Assembly: GCA_016110215.1 (NCBI GenBank)
Contig: JADWQD010000004.1
Location: 1,240,001-1,304,000 of the forward strand
Reading direction: 5' to 3'
From: Capronia americana
Lineage: Eukaryota; Ascomycota; Eurotiomycetes; Chaetothyriales; Herpotrichiellaceae
Length of the DNA stretch: 64,000 nucleotides
Shown here: positions 29,424 through 39,308 of the stretch, piece after piece
Numbering within the stretch: position 1 is the stretch's first letter
Layout: each line of letters starts with the position of its first letter
Made by a program: the position numbers and the translations under genes
The notes under the pieces: model-generated
What the model saw: the letters and a program-made list of their open reading frames with translations, nothing else
Databases searched by the model: none
What the model was told of the DNA's origin: nothing

Positions 29424-31874
29424 ATGGCGATGAACAGGGTGAGGAACGCCTTTGCGCCTCCTCGGAAAGGAGAGACGTTTGAATTGAGAGCTGGCCTCGT
29501 GTATGTTCCCCGGCGTGCTACATTTGCGACCCGGCTGACAGATATCATGCCAGATCGCAATATGCCTACGAGCGGTAAGTCGAGTCGATGGCGATGGTAT
29601 TTTACCACGGCGCTGATGACAATTGCAGCAAGGAAGCCATCCAGAAGACAATCATGGCGATGACCCTAGGTAAAGATGTCTCACAACTGTTTCCGGACGT
29701 CCTCAAAAATATCGCAACCGCCGACCTTGACCAGAAGAAGCTGGTGTACCTATATCTCATGTTCGTCCCGCAAGTCCGCGCGGGGGCCGCCCACTGCTAA
29801 CAAAAGGCTAGGAATTATGCCAAGTCACACCCTGACCTCTGCATTCTCGCCGTCAACACCTTTGTACAAGACTCCGAAGATCCAAACCCTCTAATCCGCG
29901 CCCTGGCAATCCGAACTATGGGCTGCATTCGAGTAGACAAAATGATTGATTATATGGAAGAGCCCTTACGGAAGACACTTCGAGATGAATCACCATACGT
30001 ACGAAAGACCGCCGCCATCTGTGTCGCAAAACTGTTCGATCTTAATCCCTCCATGTGTCTCGAAAACGGCTTCCTTGAAACCCTACAAGAGATGATCGGC
30101 GATCCAAATCCCATGGTGGTAGCAAACTCCGTGCAAGCCCTTGCCGAGATCACCGAGGCCGCACCCGAGACAAACGCTCTACAAATCTCCCCGAACACAC
30201 TGAAGAAGCTTCTCATGGCTCTCAACGAATGCACCGAATGGGGAAGAGTTACCATCTTGAGTTCGCTAGCCGAATACAAGGCTCACGATGTCAAAGAAGC
30301 CGAACACATCTGTGAAAGAGTGACACCTCAATTCCAGCACGTCAACTCGAGCGTCGTGGTGGCTGCGGTCAAGGCTGTCTTCCTGCACATGCGGTACCTT
30401 CCACAAGAAACACAAAAGTCATACCTGAAGAAGATGGCACCTCCCCTGGTGACCTTAGTCTCCTCAGCACCAGAAGTACAGTACGTTGCCCTACGAAACA
30501 TCGACCTTCTCCTTCAAAAGCAGCCGGACATCCTCAGCAAGGAAATCCGAGTCTTCTTCTGCAAATACAACGATCCTCCTTACGTCAAGTTCCAGAAACT
30601 TGAAATCATGGTGCGGATAGCCAACGAATCGAATGTCGATCAGTTACTTGCCGAACTCAAAGAATATGCATTGGAAGTGGATATGGATTTTGTGCGGCGG
30701 GCAGTCAAGGCGATCGGACAAGTCGCCATCAAGATCGAAAGTGCCAGTGAGCGGTGTGTCAACGCTCTCCTGGACCTGATCAACACGAAGGTCAATTATG
30801 TGGTCCAGGAGGTTATTGTGGTCATCAAAGACATTTTCCGGAAATATCCTGGCTACGAGGGTATCATCCCCACATTATGCAAATGCATTGACGAGCTGGA
30901 TGAACCCAATGCTAGAGGATCTCTTATTTGGATTGTTGGCGAGTACGCGGAGAAGATCAGCAACGCCGGTGACATACTCGGCGGATTCGTTGATGGCTTC
31001 GCCGAAGAGTTTTCTCAGGTGTGTGCTTTGAAAACATGAGTGTGACCAGTCCGCTAACGAGATGCAGACCCAACTGCAAATACTCACCGCGGTTGTAAAG
31101 CTTTTCTTGAAGTCACCGCAGGCTGCCCAAGGCCTCGTCCAGAAGGTCTTGAATGCGGCAACTGCAGAGAGCGACAATCCAGATATCCGCGACCGAGCCT
31201 ACGTCTACTGGCGATTGCTCTCCAACACGAGCGACCAAAATGCCCCCAAAAACATCATTCTGTCTGAGAAGCCGCCCATCACCACCACAATCGAATCATT
31301 ACCGCCCGCACTTCTCGACAGACTCCTTGGCGAACTGTCGACGCTGGCCTCGGTATATCATAAACCACCCGAGCAATTTGTTGGTCAGGGCCGCTTCGGT
31401 GCGGACGCTGTTCAACAAGCCGCGATCGAAGAACAAATGCAGAATGCACGAGAAAACCCGCTTGCAGCCGCCGCCGCCGCTGCAGCCGTCCAAGGCAAGG
31501 CCCCGGAATCGACCACCAACGACGAGAACTTGCTCGACATTGATTTTGATGGTGCAGCTCCGGCATCAGCTACCGAGAAGCCTACTGATGGTTTCTCTGG
31601 CTTGGAAGGCCTTGCAGGTACACCTCAGAGGGTGGCTTCGCCGACAGTCAACCAACCTGCTGCGCCCAACAACATGGACGATCTACTTGGAGTATTCGGT
31701 ACCGGAGGATCGTCCACAATGCCAAGCTCGTCCGGGTTTGGCGGCATGTCGGACAATGACATATTGAATGGCTTTGCTTCTATGGATCTGTCTCAGTCGC
31801 AACCACCGCCTCCCAAACAACAACTTGCCACCGCTGGAGGTAACAGTGCGAGTGAAGACTTGTTAAGTCTCTGA
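29424..31874 (+). CDS. APL2: AP-1 complex beta-adaptin subunit
   Basis: Five exons by hand: 29424-29500, 29554-29574, 29629-29760, 29812-31018, 31068-31874. The second is a 21-nt microexon. The introns are 49-54 bp with GT..AG ends, and the joined frame is exactly 2,244 nt (747 aa). Joining the exons restores the conserved AGLVSQYAYERKEAIQKTI start of the beta-adaptin trunk. HEAT-like helices run to residue ~590 (for example RALAIRTMGCIRVDKMIDYM). The hinge has clathrin-box-like motifs LLDIDFDG and DDLLGVFG and ends EDLLSL. There is no C-terminal appendage domain, as in yeast Apl2 (726 aa). It works with gamma, mu1 and sigma1 adaptins at the trans-Golgi/endosome to recruit clathrin and cargo. 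AP-2 beta is the alternative but less likely. Confidence 0.92.
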
Positions 31875-32989
31875 ACGCATTTACGACGCAAGTGTTGGAT
31901 GCGACGCGAACCAATCAATGAAGATAATGTGGAATGCGATCTTGAGCGCCTGTTGGGATGCATCAGGTACCGGTCGAGTGCAGTAGCTTGTTTGCAACCG
32001 ACGAGGGCCAGAATCTTCGGGGGCCACCTACATACGACCGGGTTCCGGTTGATATTCGCAGAGGGCGCATAAACTTTATACCCAAGTGCGTTACTCCATG
32101 GAATGTCACCAAGTATCAAGAAGTACCAGCGTCAGCTCAGGCATTCGCTGCTCTGAATACCATTGGTGCGCCCTAGGATAGGAGCCTTAGTAAGGGACGC
32201 TCTTCTCAAGCCATTCCACGGCGGAATGCGGTTCCTGGTATACCTTAACCTCGCGCGGGATGAGATGCACAAATAACTAGGTAATGGCCTGAAAGAGCAG
32301 AGACGATTTGGGAGCTTAGTTAGATGGAAGTAACTTGAGTAGAATCCCAGAAGGCCTCCTCTAACCTCTTTATGCTGACCAGAAGGACTCGTGCTCCCGT
32401 GGGTGATAATCTTGGAGCAGACTCGTGGCCGCATTTACAGGGCGGAATATCTCTTGGGAGAACAATAAAATTGTTCGTTGTTCGTTGTTCTCCGCTTAGA
32501 AGTGAAGCGCTATCCTACCGATGCCAAGTGGACAAGTGCAGAATATGTCTATTCACGAACAGTCTAAACCCTTTGTGGACGCGTCTCGTACATATCTTCA
32601 CTGCCTGTGTATTAACACCTATTTCTTCAATGTCGCGACATCAGGCGGCCGTTCATCTCTCAATTGCGCGACAAGACTCTACAGAAAGTGGCATACCACC
32701 GCACCACATAGCCTGGTGACACGCAGAATAGCAACCTGAAATTGGTTTCACGACGGAACAGCCCAGCGCAACGAGACACTTTTGGCAGATCCAGGTCACA
32801 AATCTTCACATTCACTTTGAGGCGTGACGTAAAGCGTACCAGCCACGCGCGTGTCAACTACGCTGTCGCTGGACCCTTCTGGGATTGAGGATGGAGTGAT
32901 GACCCAGGACATAGCGCAGTTGACGTGGATCCGGTTCTTAGCGCTTCCTGATCCTCTGCTCGCCAGGAATTCACAGAATCCGCTCAAGA
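31875..32989. other. 1.1-kb intergenic region
   Basis: Contains a small tandem GTTCGTT repeat (three copies near 32473-32491) and several in-frame-stop-rich short frames. No gene or RNA recognised; presumably the APL2 3' UTR and NUP42 promoter. Confidence 0.45.
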
Positions 32990-35267
32990 ATGGTTGTCTG
33001 TAAATATTTCCTGCAGGGAAATTGTCGGTTTGGGGGTATGTATCAGAGCCCCCCAGCTGGAAACTTTAAGAGACATTGCTAATAAGGTTCGTTCACAGCA
33101 AATTGTCGCAATGAACATCCCGGAAGTGCAGGAGGAGGCGGTGGAGGTGGAGGAGGTTTCGGCAGTAATCAAAACAGATTTGGCGCCCTATCAGGCAACA
33201 ATCGATTTGGTGGTAGCGGCAGCAACGGTAAGGAGCTGATATTTTTGCGACATTCCAACCTCCTCAGCTATGTAGACTGACTCGTGTCCACACGCAGCCC
33301 GGAGAGACGCTTGGCAATTCAACCCGGACGACATTCCAAACGACCTAGGCGCAGGTAAAGGTCGACCAAAATGGATTCTTTCATCATACGGACCAGGCAA
33401 GAACGCACCGGCGTCTTTACTCCAGGACAATGAATTCAGCGCTGAAGAAGTCCGGGCGCGATTCTACGAGCTCGCAGCCCAGGGCAAACAGGATGAGGCC
33501 GACCGGGAAGCTGTCGCGCTCTGGAGTAAAGCAGAGCAAGACATAAATCAGATTGTCAGTAACGCCCGTGACATCGAGAAATTTATCCAAGAGGCGGCGA
33601 AAAAACGTCCCAATCGAGAAGATTTTACGCGCATGGACGGGACGAAATCAAAGGAGCAGATCATCAAAGAGACCGAATCGTCGTCAAGTGTGTCAGGCGG
33701 CTTTGGCTCAGACACGGGGGGTGGTTTCGGCTCGAGCTCCACATCAAGTCCGTTCGGTTCTAAATCGCCAGCATTTGGACAGCCCAGTCAACCCTCGACC
33801 GGTTTTGGAGCCTCGCCATTCGGCAAACCAGCGTTTGGACAGAGTGGATTTGGAGGCGCAAGTCCATCAGGCGGTGCGTTCGGTACAGGTGGAACAAGTG
33901 GAGGTGGCTTCGGCTCTGGCTCTAGTACGTCGGTTGGAGGGTTTGGAAAACCTGCATTTGGTCAATCTGGATTTGGGGCGTCGTCGTTCGGTCAACCTGC
34001 GCAGCCGTCGTCCAGCTTTGGGACTCCATCACAGCCACAATCAGCATTCGGCCAACCATCCCAGCCTGCGTCCGGGTTCGGTCAGCCAGCGTTTGGGGCA
34101 CCAGGCTTCGGTTCGAGTGCACCAAAGAATCCATTCGCTCCAGCTTCAGCGTCCGGTAGCTTTGGGTCGAATACTTCAGCCTTCGGTCAGCCGTCACAAC
34201 CTAGCTCTGCGTTTGGCCAGCCTTCTCAGCCTACGTCGACATTCGGCCAGCCAAGTCAGCCATCCACAGCCTTCGGACAGCCGCCCCAGCAATCATCTGC
34301 CTTTGGACAGCCCAGTCAACCGTCGTCCACATTCGGACAGCCATCCCCATCCACATCTGCATTTGGACAAACATCCCAATCAACCTCTGCGTTTGGGCAA
34401 CCGTCCCAACCTACGTCTGCGTTCGGACAGCCATCGCAACCGACCTCTGCATTTGGACAACCATCCCAACCAACCCCTGCCTTTGGACAACCATCCAAAC
34501 CGACCTCTGCCTTCGGTCAATCAAGCGAACCATCTTCAGCATTCGGGAACCCGGCCCAGCCACTGACGACCTTCGGGCAGCCCAGCGCCAGCCTACCAGC
34601 CTTCGGACAAGCACAGTCACAAGCACAAAGCATACAACAAGCGCAACAACCACTATCCGGTTTCGGGTCCAGCACAGCCCCAGCGTTCGGTCAAACCAGC
34701 GCCCCGACAAATCCCTTCGGCGCGAAGATCACAGGAGATCAGCCGAAGGACGAGAACATGGACACAGCGACGCCCGTATCGTCGCGGCCTCAATCCCGCG
34801 CCAATCCATTCGGACTCGCTGCTCCGACTTCCCTCCTCCCTCCTCCTGTTCTGACGCCAGCGGCGCTCCCGGCTTCCACCTCAACCACTGCTCATCCATT
34901 GATCAACAAACCTCCCCATGCCCTGCATTACACCGAATCCCTACCCCTGGGCCCTACGCAGAAGGACCAAGCAGGGAGATTGCACACCTACCGTGGCCAG
35001 CCCGTCGTGTACGAGAACAATGTCCCCTGTTATCGGCGGCCTGACAATCGGGAGTCAGAGAAGATATGGTTCCCAGACGGGCCGGGGGCGCCGGATGTCG
35101 TGGCTTTGAACCGGGAGGATAAGATGTGGGATCTCCAGGGCGAGGTGGCGGAGTATACGGAGGACGTGCTGGAAAGTTACAGATATCTGTTCAGCGAAGG
35201 GAGGTGGAAGGATGGGAAGATGCCGCTTGTGCCGCCGTTGCGGGAGTGGGTGGTTTACGATTTCTAG
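32990..35267 (+). CDS. NUP42: NUP42-type CCCH zinc-finger FG nucleoporin
   Basis: Three exons, 32990-33035, 33099-33227, 33298-35267 (introns 63 and 70 bp), 714 aa in frame. The first intron splits a CCCH finger: MVVCKYFLQGNCRFG joins ANCRNEHPG, giving C-x7-C-x5-C-x3-H at residues 4-23. A Gly-rich stretch and a helical region (~60-170) follow. Residues ~190-535 are FG repeats, mainly of the form FGQPSQPTSA, about 30 or more copies. The conserved C-terminal region includes HTYRGQPVVYENNVPCYRRP and ends EWVVYDF. Nup42 (human NUPL2) sits on the cytoplasmic side of the pore and aids Gle1/Dbp5-dependent mRNA export. The near-identical repeat codons make this exon prone to length change and assembly error. 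Confidence 0.9.
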
Positions 35268-35787
35268 GAGGCGGTAGAATGGCAGAAAGAAAGGCAGAAC
35301 CTTGTCTGAAGGCGCTCGATAGATAGGCATGGCGGGGGCATTGCTCGATGGAGGGAGGGGCAGGCAGCTAGCGAGAAAAAAATGCGAGAAGACTCGGAAT
35401 CGGACATACGACGATCAATCAGCAAGGGCGATGTTTGTATTACTGGAACAGGGACAAGGACGAGGATTTCTGCCAGCTGGGGGCACGTATGTATTCCGTT
35501 GCGCTCGGAGCCGATCAATGCATGGCGAGCGAGCGAGCAAGCAATTCACATGTTCGGAAACATCCACCCGTTCGCTCGTGTCCCTGATATTTGCAACGCT
35601 CTTCATATGGACATCGCCGGTCTGATTGTCTTGATTCTTCTCGTGCCGCCACTGTGAATAGATTCCCTAATGTCATCTCATCCCACCATAGCCATGAATG
35701 CAGCTGAGGCTTCCTGACACCCACACCGCCCTCACTTGCTCTCTCTCTCTCTCTCTCTCTCTCCAGCCAAGATCCATGCGCGTACAA
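35268..35787. other. 520-bp intergenic region
   Basis: Between the convergent stop codons of NUP42 and RPS20. It holds a CT dinucleotide tract (separate entry) and nothing else recognised. Confidence 0.45.
35741..35763. repeat. CT dinucleotide microsatellite
   Basis: About 11 CT units (TCTCTCT...) downstream of the RPS20 stop codon, likely in its 3' UTR (as AG on the transcript). Confidence 0.8.
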
Positions 35788-36198
35788 TTAAGCAGCGATG
35801 GTGACCTCGACCTCCACCCCGGCCTCAATGTTAATGATGATCTGCTTGACCACCTCGGTCGGGGCATTCAAGTCGATCAGGCGCTTGTGGATTCTCATCT
35901 CGAACATATCCCACGTCTTGGAACCTTCACCGCAGGGCGTCTTGCGCGTGGTGACCTTGAGGGTCTTCGTCGGGAGGCGGACGGGGCCCTTGACGCGCAG
36001 GTTCTTGGACTTGGCGCGCTCGAGGAGTTCGGTGCACACCTTTTCGAGGGATTGGACTTTTCGGCTCGTCAGGGTGATGCGGATCTTGTGGATTTTCTAC
36101 AAACAGAAATGGTTAGAGCTCGTAGGGACTGCAAGAGGGTATGTATTTTGGCGTACCGGCCCATCGCCGAAATCCTTCTCGGGCTTTTGGAACGACAT
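35788..36198 (-). CDS. RPS20: 40S ribosomal protein S20 (uS10)
   Basis: Two exons: 36157-36198 (MSFQKPEKDFGDGP) and 35788-36096, separated by a 60-bp intron (donor GTACGC, acceptor TTTGTAG). The product is 116 aa, the usual length. Exon 2 starts KIHKIRITLTSRKVQSLEKV and carries the family landmarks RVKGPVRLPTKTLKVTTRKTP, the Trp-containing GSKTWDMFEMRIHKR, and the C-terminal VEVEVTIA. uS10 sits in the head of the small subunit; in yeast it is also ubiquitinated by Hel2 when ribosomes collide, upstream of the Cue3-containing RQT complex encoded by the next gene. The two genes are divergent, with ~380 bp between start codons. Confidence 0.97.
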
Positions 36199-36578
36199 TT
36201 TTGTGTGTGGCGGAGGTTGAGATGGTGGGTTTTTATTGCGCGGATCGAGTCAGAGGAAATGCTTCGATATAGCAAAGATGCCGATCAAGACCTGAACTCA
36301 CGGTTCGGTAATGTGATGACCGGTAATGGAATGGGAAGAAGCTGCTCGACGAGGGGGAAATCAGAAGGCGGTGTTAATTGAGCAGAAAACACGGTGCGCT
36401 GAAATCTTGGCGTAGCGGGTAGATCCGCAGGAATGCTAAGCCGTTTGTGGCGAGGCCTGTCTTAGTCATCCAGTGACTCGTTCGCTGAGTCGACGTTTGA
36501 GCCTTTTGGTGGGAGACTGTCCAATTTTCATTGAGCTGGCGCTCGTCCTGCTAGGACTTGTTTATTTCTCCAACTTCG
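36199..36578. other. Divergent promoter RPS20 / CUE3
   Basis: 380 bp between two start codons; no specific site could be assigned. Confidence 0.4.
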
Positions 36579-38618
36579 ATGGAGGAAGTTGCTGGAATCC
36601 CGGGCAATGTGCCTCCGCTGGCCCTGTATCCCGACGCGAGGGTCAAAGCTAGTCTACCCGACGAAGAATGGGAAGCATGCCTCGAGTCATGGCTATTCAG
36701 CCTCGAATTCCGACTGCGTCTCCAGGAAAAAGACTTTTCCAAGTTCAAGTTCTCACAGAGTGCCAGTGGTGTTGAATTCCTGCTCTCATATTTCGAGTCC
36801 AGTACTGGAGAGGACATGGCTTCGTCGAAATCGCAAAAGGAGCGAATCCTGTTCAAGCGGGCATACTTGCTTCTGAGGAGGTTGCTACTTGTGACGGAGG
36901 TCCCCTTTGACTGTGACAATGACAAGCTCATCCATATCCTGGAAATGGCGAGTGTAACTTATGCGTCTGTGGCGGATTGGAAAGCTGCTTTGTCGATGGT
37001 CTGGAAAATGAATCAGAAGCAATTGACGCAGGCTGTGGCAGAGTGGAAGAGAAGCGTCTCGAGAGAGTTGTCGGCACCTTCCAACTCACAGGGATTGGAG
37101 AAAAGGATCCACCGAATCAATGACCTTGTAAAGGTCTCCCCGGACACAGGCCTTAATCTCATGACTGGCTCGGATTATTTGGAGACGCTCATGGAGGCAT
37201 ACACGCAGCTCCAAAGAGCACAAGGGACGAGCAAGCTTGGAAAGGTGTTGACTGAACATCTCTTCTACTGCTTGCGTAGCCTCATGACAGACAGCTCCTC
37301 ACACGGATCGCTCCTCCTCGATCATCTCTACTTCATGAAATCGGAAACGGAACGGACAACTAAGAGCCAAAATCACCAGGCGACACTTTGCTCAAGTCTG
37401 GTCTGTAGCACATCTTTCCTCAAGCATCTTGCTGCCAATCCTGCAATCGCGTCGGGAAACCGAGGCCAAGGAATACTCGAATTCCTCACCACCTACAGAC
37501 AGAACACCAAGCACTTACATCCACCGACAGAACCGAGGCGTAAGAGATTTTCCAAAGGCAAGGGCAAGGCCGATCCGGATGAGGAGATGCATATCCACAA
37601 GGCTTCTCAGGTATCGCAAGTGCATGACCTTTTTCCAGAGCTGCCAAACCATTACATTCTCAAACTCCTCGATCACTTCGGCGACGACACGGAGGCCGTA
37701 GTCGCCTCGTTACTGGAACCTGATTCTCTGCCAGCTGACCTCCGCGATCAAGGCTCGCACGACGGACCTGTAGCGGCGATCGCTGGACCGGCATATGATC
37801 TTGCACCTCGTTCAACACCACCACTACTTCCGCAAAGAAAGAATGTATTCGACGGTGATGACTTCGACCGGCTTCGAATTTCTTCGGAACGATTACACCG
37901 CGGTAGGAAGGAGGTCAATCTTAGCCAAGCCGAGACTGAAGATGAGCATGCCCGGCGGAAAGCAGCGATAATATCTGCTCTGGCCGCATTCGACTCAGAC
38001 GACGACGAGCGCGACGATACGTACGATGTCGCTGATGTTGGTGGTACAGTTGATGCAACGCTCGACACCGACGATCGACCACGGCCAGAGAAGGCTCCAG
38101 ACCAAAATCCGCACGAGGAAACCTTGTTCCGTGCGTGGCGAGACAACCAAGAAATATTTACTCGGGACAGCAAGACCCGTGTTTCAAAGGTGCGGCAAGA
38201 TCTAAAGAGGGAAACGGGGATGAGTGATGAGCAAATTGAGGGATGGGCAATCATGTTAAAGAAGGATTCTAAGTTGCAAGGCCGATTGGAGAATAAATAT
38301 GCTGCCACATCCACTTTCAAGGGGAACCAAGCTATTGTTGCTTCGACCAGATGGCAGAGTGATGGCACACCCGAAGACAGTGAGGAAGGAGAAGGTGTTG
38401 GTGGGGGCCACCGCATGGGACAGGCCAGAGGTAACCGCACATGGGGGCGCGGTGGTCGCGGCGGCGGGAGTACGGCAGGTCCCAGCGGCGATGCGGCAAC
38501 ACAAGCTGCTAGAAGACGTAAGGAACAAGGCAGAGGCCGGGGAGGAGCGAGCCACAATCGGCGGGAAGGCAGAGCCCGGAAGATGGGTCGAGGCATGGCG
38601 GGGGTGGTGCAACAGTAG
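36579..38618 (+). CDS. CUE3: CUE3/ASCC2-like CUE-domain protein of the RQT complex
   Basis: A 679-aa intronless protein from the first ATG (36579; the frame itself opens with TTG). Residues ~1-310 are a helical domain matching ASCC2/Cue3 N-terminal regions. The CUE ubiquitin-binding domain is at ~340-385 (VHDLFPELPNHYILKLLDHFGDDTEAVVASLLE). An acidic disordered stretch follows (~470-510, FDSDDDERDDTYDV), then a charged helix (ETLFRAWRDNQEIFTRDSK) and a Gly/Arg-rich RGG-like tail. In yeast, Cue3 (Rqt3) with Slh1 and Rqt4 splits collided ribosomes marked by Hel2. Its divergent pairing with RPS20, a Hel2 substrate, is suggestive but may be chance. Confidence 0.88.
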   Translation: MEEVAGIPGNVPPLALYPDARVKASLPDEEWEACLESWLFSLEFRLRLQEKDFSKFKFSQSASGVEFLLSYFESSTGEDMASSKSQKERILFKRAYLLLRRLLLVTEVPFDCDNDKLIHILEMASVTYASVADWKAALSMVWKMNQKQLTQAVAEWKRSVSRELSAPSNSQGLEKRIHRINDLVKVSPDTGLNLMTGSDYLETLMEAYTQLQRAQGTSKLGKVLTEHLFYCLRSLMTDSSSHGSLLLDHLYFMKSETERTTKSQNHQATLCSSLVCSTSFLKHLAANPAIASGNRGQGILEFLTTYRQNTKHLHPPTEPRRKRFSKGKGKADPDEEMHIHKASQVSQVHDLFPELPNHYILKLLDHFGDDTEAVVASLLEPDSLPADLRDQGSHDGPVAAIAGPAYDLAPRSTPPLLPQRKNVFDGDDFDRLRISSERLHRGRKEVNLSQAETEDEHARRKAAIISALAAFDSDDDERDDTYDVADVGGTVDATLDTDDRPRPEKAPDQNPHEETLFRAWRDNQEIFTRDSKTRVSKVRQDLKRETGMSDEQIEGWAIMLKKDSKLQGRLENKYAATSTFKGNQAIVASTRWQSDGTPEDSEEGEGVGGGHRMGQARGNRTWGRGGRGGGSTAGPSGDAATQAARRRKEQGRGRGGASHNRREGRARKMGRGMAGVVQQ

Positions 38619-39308
38619 CAGAATCGACAGCCCAGGCTGTGACTCGAACAGGACCAGCATCAGGTGGGCATATCCGTGCTGCACAAGATGTGCCACCAGT
38701 GCTTATGCCTTGCTTTACTTGGGTAGGAGAAAGGGGTCCTTCGTTGGTACTCCATGTGTCCATACACAGTGCCTTTGGCGCGCCAAGCCCCTCCATACCA
38801 CTAGCGCCATAGGCACGTGATCAAGGCTGTCATGCTGCATTGCCCGGCTAAACTTCCCCTTTTGGGACTCTGGTTTCCGATGCCTTTTGGCGCTGCCTTC
38901 ATCCTTTCGTCGTGTGTCCCCAGCTTCAAAAAGCAACCTGGCGTTCTGACAGCCAGTGCTTCCCTTTCAACCGTGCTATTGAATATTTGACAGGCGGAAT
39001 ATCTGGTTGGCATATTCGTCTTTCATCGGGGATAATCAGGGCGTTGTGTCTGCGTTACAAATCTTCACCGCGAAACTCATCCATCATATTCACGAACTAC
39101 AATAACGACGCAATCGGCAATCGATCATTGGCCGCTCACTCACCCTCTCTTCATTGAAATCCTAGAAAAACGTTCTGCTTGAAGGCAGCGCTACTCTAAA
39201 AGCCCCGCTTGATCTCCGACTGATCCATCCTTGACCGACATGCCACCCACGCGGATTTTCCCCAACATTCCTTAGGAAGCGAATCGTGCCCGCGCTAGAT
39301 TACTGAAA
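38619..39308. other. 690-bp intergenic region
   Basis: 3' flank of CUE3 and promoter of MSN5. No coding or RNA feature recognised. Confidence 0.45.

Noticed and set aside
33553..34566. 337-codon plus-strand frame in another phase of the FG-repeat exon
   Set aside because: Shadow of the NUP42-like FG repeats; composition only (Arg/His/Leu-rich repeats).
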